Below, piece after piece: positions 52,694 through 61,598 of a stretch of 64,000 bases of DNA; positions within the stretch are counted from its first letter, which is position 1, and each line of letters begins with the position of its first letter. This DNA comes from Planctomycetaceae bacterium (GTDB taxonomy: Bacteria; Planctomycetota; Planctomycetia; Planctomycetales; Planctomycetaceae). The position numbers were made by a program, and so were the translations under genes. Below the pieces are notes generated by a model. That model was given only the letters and a program-made list of their open reading frames with translations. It had not been told where the DNA came from and did no database searches. The stretch is taken from positions 230,068 through 294,067 of the forward strand of contig JAWKUA010000008.1 of NCBI GenBank assembly GCA_041398785.1, written 5' to 3'.

Positions 52694-52778
52694 CCGGGAG
52701 GGCGAGGCTCCCGCCGAGCCGCGTGTGCCAGCGGGCGCTCGATGCAGCAGCGGATCGGCAGGAGCCCCGCCCTCCCGG
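52694..52778. repeat. Palindromic element, family B, copy 2
   Basis: The left arm 52694-52722 is identical to copy 1; the right arm 52750-52778 differs at about three positions. It lies in the 250-base gap between BatA and DUF4175 (52605-52854), which shows nothing else. Confidence 0.88.
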
Positions 52779-52854
52779 TTTTTCGCGTCTCCCAATGTCC
52801 ATGTTTCCTGATTGCCGCGTCCTTGCGATCCATCAATCCGCGGATGAAAGAGGT

Positions 52855-54861
52855 CTAGACTGTCGTACGATTTGCCAACAACGTCTCCAGCAACAATACA
52901 CAGACAAGAATCAGAATAACCCAGTGCCAGATTTCGCTCTGTCGCAGATCCGTGGTGGCGACGCCGGCGGCCGCGATTTCGACTTCGCCCGCGTCGCCTT
53001 CGTCATGAAACAGAGTCAGCTCGAACCGTTCCGCGAAGTCCTCAACGGTGGCACGTTCCGTTTCTGATTCGCGAGGACTGAAGTTGACGACCTGCCAGTG
53101 CCGCCCCGTGGGATACAAGCCCGGCGGCGCGTCATCCGGGATTTCGACGCCGCTGTCGATGGACGCTTCCCGCACCGGGCCGCCTTCCGCAAGACCTGTC
53201 ACAGATCCCAGCATCTGGTGCACGAACGGCAGGTACAGGCGGCTGCGAGGCCAGTCGCCCCATTGCCGATCCGCCGCGGTGGCCAGCCACAGAACAGTGC
53301 CCTGCCCGAAGGATCGTTCGATCAATGCCGGCACGCTGCCTCGAAATGTCGCCAGCACGGAAGCATCGGACGCCGGTTTGATTCGTGTAATCCCGCGAAA
53401 TGCCAGGCGGCGCAGATCGCCGTTCTGCGGGTCGTTGAATGGAGTGAAAATCGGGTGCTGTTCATTCCACTGATCGAATCGCCACGGCAGATCCGTCGAG
53501 ACTTCGTTTCCCTGAATCTTCCCGATACCAAGTCCGGCGGACTGCAGTGCGTCGTATCCCGGAGCGGCCACGTTGTCTCCCGTGAACACCAGAAGGCCGC
53601 CGCCGGTATTCACAAATTCCGCCAGCTGCGCAGCGACGCTTTCGCTTACGGACGCGACATCCGTCAGCACGACGACATCGGTCGTGTTTAGAGACGGCAG
53701 CGCGGCTGACTGCTCACCGAACGGCACGACCGACGGAGCGTACGGCGTTCCCTCAAAGTTCTGTCCGGGGTTCGCCAGCTTCAGAGCGGAGTTCAGAAAA
53801 TAACTGCTCGACAACAGCGGCGAAGCATGCGGACGCCCGTCGAGAATCGTCACCGGAATCTGTTCCGCCACCATCACTGCCAGGAAACGCCGATTATCGA
53901 AGCTCAGCTCGTCGGCCGCGTCCTGCAGTTCGACCGTGCCCTGCCACAAACCGCCGGTCAGCGAGTCGACATGAAAATCGACAGTGACCAGCGATTCGGC
54001 CGCCAGCTTGAATCGTTTGGGAATCTGAATCTGCCGCTCACCGTTTCGCAGAATCAACTGAGCAATCTGTTCTTCGACGGGAAACGGACCGCTGTTCAGC
54101 ACGGTGCATGTCACGTCCAGCCCGTCGCCCGGCCGAATCAGAGTCCGGCTGACGTCCGATGACGTGATCGCCAGATTGTTGACGGCAGCCCGTCCCAGAT
54201 CATCCACATGGACGGAGACCTCCGGCGGAAAGGAGTCCGTGTTGCTCCAGTCAAGACCGGATCGCTGCAGATCCGTGAAGACATGCAGATCCATCGTGGA
54301 ATGATGCGTCGCCACCAGAACGTCCCGTGCCCAGGCAAGCGCGGCTCCGAAGTTTGTCGAACGGTAGGACACGTCCGGCAGCGGACCTTCTTTCAGATCC
54401 GCGGTCGACAATTCATCGGCCAGCGGGTGAACCGTGTGGTCGAAGAACGCGACATGCAATTCGGCGTCACCGGCGGATTTGTCGATGATCTGCTGAGCTT
54501 CCGTGACAGCCTGATCGATCAGTCGCCGGCCATCGACCTGCAGGAACATCGTCGCCGAGCGGTCAATCAGAATCGCCACGGCTCGACCGGTGCTTGCGTC
54601 GCTCTTTTCGACCAGAAACGGCCGTGCGAACAGCACCGCCAGCAGAGCGACCGCAACCATCCGCAGACTCAGCAGCAGCCACCGTTTCAGCTTTCTGCGC
54701 CGAGCGTTGTTTTCCAGGACGACGCGCAGAAATCGCAGCGTCCCCAGGTCAACGCGACGGCTGCGGCGCCGAAACAGCAGGTGGACGACCACCGGAATCG
54801 CCAGCGCCGCAAATGCCCACAGAAAGCTGGTTTGAACAAACTGCACGGATGAACTTTCCAA
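52855..54861 (-). CDS. BatA-like VWA membrane protein
   Basis: A 668-residue inner-membrane protein. The BatA N-terminal domain (SFLWAFAALAIPVVVHLLFRR, then LGTLRFLRVVLENNARRRK) is diagnostic. A second helix, LLLSLRMVAVALLAVLFARPF, precedes a von Willebrand A domain with ILIDRSATM, a variant of the MIDAS DxSxS that has Arg between Asp and Ser. The remaining 450 residues are beta-rich, include a glutamine-amidotransferase-like segment (TGGGLLVFTGDNV) and end in one helix (WVILILVCVLLLETLL). It follows DUF58 after four bases. BatA proteins work with MoxR ATPases in membrane protein or redox-enzyme maturation. Confidence 0.92.
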   Translation of the reverse strand: MESSSVQFVQTSFLWAFAALAIPVVVHLLFRRRSRRVDLGTLRFLRVVLENNARRRKLKRWLLLSLRMVAVALLAVLFARPFLVEKSDASTGRAVAILIDRSATMFLQVDGRRLIDQAVTEAQQIIDKSAGDAELHVAFFDHTVHPLADELSTADLKEGPLPDVSYRSTNFGAALAWARDVLVATHHSTMDLHVFTDLQRSGLDWSNTDSFPPEVSVHVDDLGRAAVNNLAITSSDVSRTLIRPGDGLDVTCTVLNSGPFPVEEQIAQLILRNGERQIQIPKRFKLAAESLVTVDFHVDSLTGGLWQGTVELQDAADELSFDNRRFLAVMVAEQIPVTILDGRPHASPLLSSSYFLNSALKLANPGQNFEGTPYAPSVVPFGEQSAALPSLNTTDVVVLTDVASVSESVAAQLAEFVNTGGGLLVFTGDNVAAPGYDALQSAGLGIGKIQGNEVSTDLPWRFDQWNEQHPIFTPFNDPQNGDLRRLAFRGITRIKPASDASVLATFRGSVPALIERSFGQGTVLWLATAADRQWGDWPRSRLYLPFVHQMLGSVTGLAEGGPVREASIDSGVEIPDDAPPGLYPTGRHWQVVNFSPRESETERATVEDFAERFELTLFHDEGDAGEVEIAAAGVATTDLRQSEIWHWVILILVCVLLLETLLANRTTV

Positions 54862-54865
54862 CGAC

Positions 54866-55765
54866 CTAAAAACTCTGCGCTCGCCTGACCAGGTAATCCA
54901 GCAGCGCCTTGTCCAGCGGCTGGTCGGTGATCAGCTCAATTCGGTCCACCGCACGATTGCGGCATTCATGGTCCAGTTCGTTTCTCCAGGCATCCACGGC
55001 CTGCACATACTTTTCGCGAATGCCGTCGGCCTGTGTTGTGACTTCCCAGCCGCTTTCCATGTCGTGGAAGCGGATGTTGCCCTCCAGAGGAAGATCTCGT
55101 TCCCAGGGGTCAAGAATCTGGAACAGCATGACTTCGTGGTTCCGGAATCTCATGTGTTCGATGCCGCGCATGATGGATTCCACGTCGTCGAACAGGTCGC
55201 TGATAATCACGCAGATTCCCCGATGCCGAGCCAGCTCCGCGCACTGTTGCAAAGCCCGCTGAGCATCCGACACGGGCCGTGCGGAAGTGGTTTCGATGAC
55301 GCGCAGGATTTCATCCAGTTGGTGGGGTTTCGCCCGCGGAGCAACATGACTCAGAACCTCGTCGGCAAACAGAGTGATGCCCGCTGCGTCATGCTGCTTC
55401 AGCGCCAGATGAGCCATCGCCGCGGCAAGAGCGGATCCATAGGTGAGCTTGCTGATTCCCGAATTGGCGCATTCCATGGAGCCGCTGACGTCCAGCATGA
55501 TGTACAGATTCATGTTGGTTTCGGCATCGTATTCCTTGACGTACAACCGTTTCTGGCGAGCGTAAAGCTTCCAGTTGACGTGCCGCAGATCGTCGCCGCG
55601 GGCATATTCGCGGTGGGAATTGAATTCGACGCTGAACCCCACAAACGGACTGCGGTGAAGCCCGTGCAGGAACCCTTCGACGATCGAACGCGCGCGAAGT
55701 TCGATGTTTTCCAGCCGCGAAAAAAACGCCGGATCGACCAGTTGTCGGACTTCAGTCTGCACCAC
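54866..55765 (-). CDS. DUF58 domain protein
   Basis: A 299-residue cytoplasmic protein. FVGFSVEFNSHREYARGDDLRHVNWKLYARQKRLYVKEYDAE, centred on 41-80, holds the DUF58 signature (REYxxGDDLRHVxWK). A VWA-like segment follows, LYIMLDVSGSMECA, with MIDAS-type DVSGS. It lies between moxR and batA, with four- and five-base gaps, so the three genes are translationally linked. DUF58 proteins are regular partners of MoxR AAA ATPases; they probably present a client to the ATPase. The length is usual for the short form. Confidence 0.94.
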   Translation of the reverse strand: MVQTEVRQLVDPAFFSRLENIELRARSIVEGFLHGLHRSPFVGFSVEFNSHREYARGDDLRHVNWKLYARQKRLYVKEYDAETNMNLYIMLDVSGSMECANSGISKLTYGSALAAAMAHLALKQHDAAGITLFADEVLSHVAPRAKPHQLDEILRVIETTSARPVSDAQRALQQCAELARHRGICVIISDLFDDVESIMRGIEHMRFRNHEVMLFQILDPWERDLPLEGNIRFHDMESGWEVTTQADGIREKYVQAVDAWRNELDHECRNRAVDRIELITDQPLDKALLDYLVRRAQSF

Positions 55766-55769
55766 TGCC

Positions 55770-56804
55770 CTACTCTTCCTTCACAGATTTCAGCAGCCGG
55801 CTGATCACGTCATCCGCGTCGACTCCGTCCGCGCGGGCATGAAAATTCAGCACCAGCCGGTGGCGGTAGACGTTGTGAGCCACCGCTCTGATGTCCGCGA
55901 AGTCCACGTGATAGCGTCCTTCGACAATGGCGCGTGCCTTTGCGCCCAGCACAACGTACTGCGATGCTCGCGGGCTTGCTCCGTAGGAAATGTATTTGTG
56001 GAGTTCCGGGTCGCCGATCCCCTCGCCCGGTCGCGTGGCTGCGGTCAGTGTGGCCGCGTAACGCACGACGGCGTCGGCGATCGGAACACCGCGGATCAGA
56101 TCCTGCAGCCGAATCAGTTCGTCCGCCGCAAGGACTCGTTCCGCCGACGAAGTCAGCGTGCTGGTTGTTCCTTTGATGATCTGAACTTCCTCATCGATCG
56201 TCGGATACCGAACGCGCAGACTGAACATGAAACGGTCAACCTGGGCTTCCGGCAGCGGATACGTGCCTTCCATCTCGATGGGATTCTGTGTGGCGACGAC
56301 GAAGAAGGGAGGTTTCAGCGAGTAGGTCGTGCGGCCGACGGAAACTTCGTGTTCCTGCATCGCCTGCAGCAGTGCGGCCTGCGTCTTGGGCGGCGTGCGG
56401 TTGATTTCGTCCGCCAGCAGAAAGTTTGTGAAGATCGGGCCTTCCATGAATTTCATGGAATGTCCTCCCGTTGCGGCATCTTCCTCCATGACGTCAGTGC
56501 CGGTGATGTCGGACGGCATCAGGTCCGGTGTGAACTGAATTCGCCGGAAGTCCAGGTCCAGCGTACGCGCCAGCGTGCGAGCCATCAGCGTCTTTCCGAG
56601 TCCCGGAACACCGTGCAGCAGCACATGGCCGCGGCACAGCAGTCCGATCAGCAGCGAATCAATCACCGCTTCCTGCCCGACAATGACATTGGCCATCTCT
56701 TCGCGGACTTTCGTCCGGGCGGCCCGCAGTTTTTCCACAACGGCCAGGTCGCCGGTGGACTTGCTGGAAACAGATGGCGCCGTCCGGACTTCCGTCGATG
56801 ACAT
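55770..56804 (-). CDS. MoxR-type AAA+ ATPase
   Basis: A 344-residue AAA+ chaperone. The start at ATG 56804 (MSSTEVRTAP) fits the family; the frame is open to 56894 without support. Walker A is GVPGLGKTLMA, Walker B LADEINRT, and sensor 1 VATQNPIEMEGTYPLPEAQ. The lid domain contains GASPRASQYVVLGAKA, typical of MoxR. It acts in the cytoplasm with the DUF58 and Bat proteins to insert metals or remodel membrane complexes. It leads the moxR-DUF58-batA block, about 50 bases after the EF-hand gene. Confidence 0.96.
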   Translation of the reverse strand: MSSTEVRTAPSVSSKSTGDLAVVEKLRAARTKVREEMANVIVGQEAVIDSLLIGLLCRGHVLLHGVPGLGKTLMARTLARTLDLDFRRIQFTPDLMPSDITGTDVMEEDAATGGHSMKFMEGPIFTNFLLADEINRTPPKTQAALLQAMQEHEVSVGRTTYSLKPPFFVVATQNPIEMEGTYPLPEAQVDRFMFSLRVRYPTIDEEVQIIKGTTSTLTSSAERVLAADELIRLQDLIRGVPIADAVVRYAATLTAATRPGEGIGDPELHKYISYGASPRASQYVVLGAKARAIVEGRYHVDFADIRAVAHNVYRHRLVLNFHARADGVDADDVISRLLKSVKEE

Positions 56805-56856
56805 TTTGATGAACTCTGCACAGGAAATGTTGAACAAAACAGACCGGTCACCGGGG

Positions 56857-58563
56857 CTACTCCGCACCGGCCGCCGCGGCCTCATCAGGATCAATCAGGC
56901 CGTCGTGGTCTTTGTCGAGTCGGTCAAAATCCAGGCGGTATCCCAGGAATTCGTCCCACGTCAGATCACCGTCGTTGTTGCGGTCCATCCGCTGAAACCA
57001 GATCGGACCGAAGGCTGCCCGCTGAGTGAATTCCGGTGACTGTGACACCAGCGAATTGCGCGGGCCGAACAGACTGAAACTGCCCCGCACAAATTCCACG
57101 TAGTAGTTGCGAGTCGGTTCGCCGGGAGACAGCCCTTCCTGGCCGTCCCGTTCCATAGACATCAGAGATTCTTCAATGGTCCGCATCTCCCGGAGCGACA
57201 GCCGCCCGTCGTTATTGACGTCCATCGTTTGAAAGAAGCCGTACCCGGTGTCATACACGTTGACCTGGCACGTTGACTCAAACGGTGCTCCGGCAACCGT
57301 GACGTAGGCTTTCATTTCTTCGCCGAAAATCTTCGCGTCGCCGTCGGTATCGATCATTTCGAACAGCCCGTTCGCGAACCGAATCCGCTGCCCGACTTCC
57401 GTTTCATCCAGGTAACCGTTGGCGTCCGCGTCCAGGCGGTTGAATCCCTGCATGGCGTTTTCGATGGCCGCTTCCTGAGGATTGACCATTCGGAATGCCA
57501 GAGTCAGCATCACGCCGGCGGAACGCACTCGAACCAGATCCGGGCGCTGCACGGCGTTGACGACTTCTCCAAGCACCGAGACGACTCGGATGGCCGGCTG
57601 TTGTTCGGCCGGCCCGGTCAGTTCCACTTCCAGTTCCACATCGGGAATCGTCAGGTGCAGTTGCCGCAGTTCGGCATAGTTCAGCCGGCCGTCGTGGTCA
57701 CCATCCAGCAGCGCGATACGTTCGTCGGACCACTTGAGTTCGCCGGCGGACAACCGGCGGTCGCGGTCGGCATCGTACTTGCGAGTCAGTTCGCGGCGCA
57801 GGTTGACGTCTTCGGCCCGCATCAGCAGGCTGGAACGAGTGACCTGCGGCGGTTCGTCATCCGCGACGAAATTTACCGCCAGCGGGTTGGGATTTTCCTC
57901 AGCCGGCACGAACTCACGAAAACTGACGCACTGGTCGTTGTCCGCGTCGCGCAGCATCAGCCGATTGCCCGCAGCCTGCATCTCTTCCGAATCCAGCAGT
58001 CCGGACTGGTCCGCGTCCAGCAGGTCGAAGATGGAGGTATCATTTTCCGCCGTCGAATCTTCGCCGCGCAGGGCGATGATTTCGCCCGCCGCGCGAATCA
58101 CCTGGCTGCGGATTTCGTCCCTATCCACCGACGGCTGCGATCCCAGAGATTCCAGAAACGCGGCGGCTTTCGGCCGCTGCTTTCTGCGAATCAGCGGTGA
58201 CCGGTCGACTTCGTCCCGGCTGAGTTCTCCGTTGCCGTCGGTGTCCAGCCGCCGCGCCAGATCCTGCACGCACTGCTCGCGAGCTTCCGAAAGACTGCGG
58301 CCCTGCAGCAATACTCGAAACCGGAGGTGATACGGCCGGTCGTCCAGCAGCAGAATCGCGTCCCACGACGTGCGACCGAAATCGTCGTCGGCAGCCTGTC
58401 CGGAATCCCCGGGAGAACGATCGAACGAACCGCTGTCCCTCACGGCGACCCGCGAATTCGTTTCGCCGTCACTGCCCTGGAAACCCGCTGCAGACGGTGC
58501 CAGTGGCGAATGCACGGCGACGACTTCAATCACGGCAGTCAGGATGACAAGACGAAGGAACAT
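56857..58563 (-). CDS. Exported protein with about ten EF-hand calcium-binding loops
   Basis: A 568-residue protein. The signal peptide is MFLRLVILTAVIEVVAVHSPLAPSAAG. EF-hand loops are spread along it: DTDGNGELSRDE, DADQSGLLDSEE, DADNDQCVSFRE, DADRDRRLSAGE, DGDHDGRLNYAE, DADANGYLDETE, DTDGDAKIFGEE, DVNNDGRLSLRE, DRNNDGDLTWDE and DKDHDGLIDPDE. Most keep the D-x-D-x-[DN]-G pattern and would bind Ca2+ outside the cytoplasm. It precedes moxR and follows a DUF1501 gene (about 70 bases) on the same strand. It may sense calcium for, or be a client of, the MoxR/Bat system. No enzyme domain was recognised between the loops. Confidence 0.9.
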   Translation of the reverse strand: MFLRLVILTAVIEVVAVHSPLAPSAAGFQGSDGETNSRVAVRDSGSFDRSPGDSGQAADDDFGRTSWDAILLLDDRPYHLRFRVLLQGRSLSEAREQCVQDLARRLDTDGNGELSRDEVDRSPLIRRKQRPKAAAFLESLGSQPSVDRDEIRSQVIRAAGEIIALRGEDSTAENDTSIFDLLDADQSGLLDSEEMQAAGNRLMLRDADNDQCVSFREFVPAEENPNPLAVNFVADDEPPQVTRSSLLMRAEDVNLRRELTRKYDADRDRRLSAGELKWSDERIALLDGDHDGRLNYAELRQLHLTIPDVELEVELTGPAEQQPAIRVVSVLGEVVNAVQRPDLVRVRSAGVMLTLAFRMVNPQEAAIENAMQGFNRLDADANGYLDETEVGQRIRFANGLFEMIDTDGDAKIFGEEMKAYVTVAGAPFESTCQVNVYDTGYGFFQTMDVNNDGRLSLREMRTIEESLMSMERDGQEGLSPGEPTRNYYVEFVRGSFSLFGPRNSLVSQSPEFTQRAAFGPIWFQRMDRNNDGDLTWDEFLGYRLDFDRLDKDHDGLIDPDEAAAAGAE

Positions 58564-58632
58564 GGACGCAGAGACAGAGTTAAAGCGGGCGGAGTTGTCC
58601 GACTGGCTTCGTTTGCCCGTTCGGCAAGCGAT

Positions 58633-59952
58633 TCAGCCTTTAAGCACCTGCGAAATCGGCTGGCCACCCGTTTCGACAATGGAAACCGGACGGCCAAGGT
58701 CCGAGATATTTTGTGTTTGGTAGTCAATTCCCAGTGCGCCGCAGATCGTCGCATAGAAGTCGCTGACATGGATCGGGCTGTCCTCAACTTCCATTCCGGA
58801 TTCGCCCGTGTCGCCGACAACCTGGCCTCCGTTCAGGCCGCCGCCCGCAAGCACTGTCGACCATGCCACGGGGAAATGATCCCGGCCGGTGTTCTGGTTG
58901 ATGATCGGGGTCCGGCCGAATTCCCCCATCCAGATAATCGTTGTTGTTTCCAGCATGCCGCGGTCCCGCAGATCATTCATCAATGCGGACCAGGCGGAGT
59001 CCAGCACGTCGCAGAGACCTTTGACCTGGCTGAAATTGTCGTTGTGCGTGTCCCAGCTAAATGCGTTTCCGCCGCTGGTCAGAGAAACCTCGACAAACGG
59101 CACGCCGCGTTCCACCAGCCGGCGAGCGAGCAGGCAACCCTGACCAAACCGGTTGCGGCCATAGGCGTCGCGCAGAGCATCCGGTTCGTCATCCAGTTTG
59201 AACGCATTACGACCCTGCGTTTCAACCATTCGCATGGCGCGTTCATAGTTTGCCTGATGAGCCAGCGCCGCTTCGCTGTCAACGCGGGCATTGAATTCTT
59301 CCTGCAGGAACTTCAGGATGTCGAACCGGTTCTTCATCGCGTCGGCATCGACGTGGGCGGGCGGCAGCATGTTTTCCACCGTCAGATTGGCACGCGTCGT
59401 CGGATCGCTGCTGTTACCGCTGACCGTCAGCGGCGCGTACTTCGGACCGAGAAATCCCGGGCCGCCGACGCCGCCGAAGCGAAACGGCGAGATGCTGACA
59501 AAATTGGGAAGCTCGCTGTCCGGCCGGCCGAGCTCCCTGGCGATCAGAGCTCCCAGACTCGGATATCGCACGGCTTCCAGCGGCCGGTATCCCGTCAGCA
59601 TGAGCTGCGAAGCTCGCCCGTGGTCACCTTCCTTCGACGTCATGCCACGAAGCAGAACCATGTCGTTCATCTGCTTCGCCAGTTCCGGCAAGTACTCACT
59701 GATCCGGATGCCGGGAACGGCGGTGTCGATCGCCTTGACCGGCCCGCCGTTCCGGTGATTCGGTTTGGGATCGAAGGTGTCCAGTTGACTGGGACCGCCT
59801 CCCATCCACAGCAGGATGCATGCTCGTCCGGGTTCCATCGCGGCGGCATCGGCGGCCAGTGCCGGCAGCCACTTCGAAAACGAAAGGCCGAACGCGCTGG
59901 CAAGACAGATCTTCGAATACTCACGGCGAGTCAGCGGCTGGGATCGAAACAT
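58633..59952 (-). CDS. DUF1501 family protein, Tat-exported (second copy)
   Basis: A 439-residue AlkP-like protein. The twin-arginine leader is LTRREYSKICLASAFGLSFS. LLWMGGGPSQLDTFDPKP is the first metal-site region, and TIIWMGEFGRTPIINQNTGRDHFP the later DUF1501 signature. Unlike the copy at 29.3 kb it has no PSCyt1/DUF1549 partner next to it; its neighbours are a BlaI regulator upstream and the EF-hand gene downstream. The partner may lie elsewhere, or the EF-hand protein may take its place. The activity is not established. Confidence 0.93.
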   Translation of the reverse strand: MFRSQPLTRREYSKICLASAFGLSFSKWLPALAADAAAMEPGRACILLWMGGGPSQLDTFDPKPNHRNGGPVKAIDTAVPGIRISEYLPELAKQMNDMVLLRGMTSKEGDHGRASQLMLTGYRPLEAVRYPSLGALIARELGRPDSELPNFVSISPFRFGGVGGPGFLGPKYAPLTVSGNSSDPTTRANLTVENMLPPAHVDADAMKNRFDILKFLQEEFNARVDSEAALAHQANYERAMRMVETQGRNAFKLDDEPDALRDAYGRNRFGQGCLLARRLVERGVPFVEVSLTSGGNAFSWDTHNDNFSQVKGLCDVLDSAWSALMNDLRDRGMLETTTIIWMGEFGRTPIINQNTGRDHFPVAWSTVLAGGGLNGGQVVGDTGESGMEVEDSPIHVSDFYATICGALGIDYQTQNISDLGRPVSIVETGGQPISQVLKG

Positions 59953-60024
59953 GAAAGTGAGTCTCCGTCGAAAATTTCGGGACTGGCGATCGCGGTGTGT
60001 TCAGAAGTCGCATTCGCCCGCCTG

Positions 60025-60408
60025 TTACGAGTCATCCAGATCATCGAGCAATTGTCGCAGCGATGAGCGTTCCTCCGCCGACAGGTTCTTTCCCTTCACC
60101 AGTTGAGTCAGCAGCGGAGTCAGCGAACCTTCGCACAGCTTGTCCGCGGTCTCCTGCAACTGCCGCGAAATCAGCTCGTTGCGACCCACCGTCGCCCGAA
60201 ACGTGTGAGGCCACGTGCGGCGGTTTCGCCGGACGCACTTCTTCTGCTCCAGCCGCTCCAGCAGCTTCTGCACCGTGGCGTTCTGAGACGGCCCGGATTC
60301 CGGATACAACTGCTGTGTCAGCTCCTTGACCGTGGAAGCATCCTCTTCCCACAGCCGCTGCATGATGGCCAGTTCCGCGTCGGTGACGTCTTTGGGTTTT
60401 CGTGCCAT
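60025..60408 (-). CDS. BlaI/MecI/CopY-type winged-helix repressor
   Basis: A 127-residue DNA-binding repressor. VTDAELAIMQRLWEEDASTVKELTQQL and SQNATVQKLLERLEQKKCVRRNRR form the winged helix, and the C-terminal helices (SLTPLLTQLVKGKNLSAEERSSLRQLLDDL) dimerise. ATG 60408 was chosen (MARKPKDVTDAEL); the frame stays open to 60486. Such repressors are normally released by a BlaR1-type membrane protease encoded next door; none is present here. It precedes the DUF1501, EF-hand and MoxR genes on the same strand and could repress that whole group. Confidence 0.94.
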   Translation of the reverse strand: MARKPKDVTDAELAIMQRLWEEDASTVKELTQQLYPESGPSQNATVQKLLERLEQKKCVRRNRRTWPHTFRATVGRNELISRQLQETADKLCEGSLTPLLTQLVKGKNLSAEERSSLRQLLDDLDDS

Positions 60409-60482
60409 AGATTCCGATTCTCCACGTCCCGGCGAAACTTCCTCCGCCGGGAACGACAAGTTACAGACAATGTGTCTTAAAT

Positions 60483-61409
60483 TCAATCGCGATTTTTCGA
60501 ATTTGCATCGTTGGCGCCCGGCGCTGCGGACTGCAGAAAGAGTTCCGCTTCCGCGCGGGTCATGCTGCGTTCGACGAACAGCCGGTAGGCGTCTACTTCG
60601 GAAGCCTGGAACGAATAGCTCACGACGCCGTCGGGAGCCTCAAACTGCCAGACGCGCTTGCCCTTGTGATCCAGGTACAGCCGCAGGTCGGAAAACCGCG
60701 CCGCGGCATAGTGCCAGCGAGGGCCGTTGCCGGTGTCGCGGACTTCGAAGACCAGCAGGATTTCGGGATCCGTTCCGGCATTGGAAACCATCGAAAACAC
60801 GGCTCCGTCGTGAATGTCGTCGCCGGTTTCGTAGCGATAAAGCGGTTGAGGCAACAGTCGCAGTTGCCAGCGACCGCCTTCGAAGTCGACGCTGTGCCCG
60901 GAGAATTCGCGTCCCAGCCGCCGCATCTGCAACAGCCGCCCGGGCGCAGAATCAGCCGGCGCCGGTGCTTCTTCGAGAACGCTGAGAGGCAGTCCCGGCT
61001 TTGTCGGATGCCAGACATCGCCGAGCTTCGGCAGCGTTGCCGTCAATCCCGAAGGCGCCAGAGAATGCAGTTCATGCACAATCTGCTTCGTGCCGTCGTC
61101 CAGCGTGTTTGCGAAAATGGAACCGATCGCTCGCGCGCGGCCGTCGCGCGTCCAGACATGCACGACGCCCTGCTGCGCGTGTCGAACGGGGTTGACCCAG
61201 ACCAGCAGCGGTTCCCGGCGAAACTGCAGCGGATCGGTGTCGTCCTGCAGCACGATTCGATAGTCCGACGCCACACCGATTAACGCCTGAGTCATTCGCG
61301 CCGCGGTATCGTCTTCGTCCGCGTGAATGCCGGTCGCTGAAAGCAGTCCGGCAATGGCTCCGGCAATCAGCAGGATTGTTCGGCACAGTCTTGCCCAAGG
61401 GACTTTCAT
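60483..61409 (-). CDS. Secreted protein of unknown function
   Basis: Not recognised. A 308-residue protein starting at ATG 61409 with a signal peptide (KVPWARLCRTILLIAGAIAGLLSATGIHA). The mature part has several beta-strand-like stretches (EPLLVWVNPVRHAQQGVVHVW, DPEILLVFEVRDTGNGPRWHY, GRWQLRLLPQPLYRYE) and a helical C-terminus (MTRAEAELFLQSAAPG). Upstream in-frame Met codons (to 61502) do not add a plausible sequence. It lies between the nitrilase-like gene and the BlaI repressor, all on one strand. Homologues are likely in other planctomycetes, but no function can be given. Confidence 0.75.
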   Translation of the reverse strand: MKVPWARLCRTILLIAGAIAGLLSATGIHADEDDTAARMTQALIGVASDYRIVLQDDTDPLQFRREPLLVWVNPVRHAQQGVVHVWTRDGRARAIGSIFANTLDDGTKQIVHELHSLAPSGLTATLPKLGDVWHPTKPGLPLSVLEEAPAPADSAPGRLLQMRRLGREFSGHSVDFEGGRWQLRLLPQPLYRYETGDDIHDGAVFSMVSNAGTDPEILLVFEVRDTGNGPRWHYAAARFSDLRLYLDHKGKRVWQFEAPDGVVSYSFQASEVDAYRLFVERSMTRAEAELFLQSAAPGANDANSKNRD

Positions 61410-61598
61410 TGTGCGGTGACTCCGGCCCGGACATTGTTCCTGTGCATGAGATTTCCGGCGCGTTCGGTGAACGCCGGTAGCTCCCGAGAATACAGACGTC
61501 ACGTCTTGACCGCAAGGCGGCAGCGTGTGTGTTCGGGTGGCGGAGCGAAAAGCGGTTCGCCAAAGTTCCGGCAGCCGATTCGGTGGGTGAACAGACCG

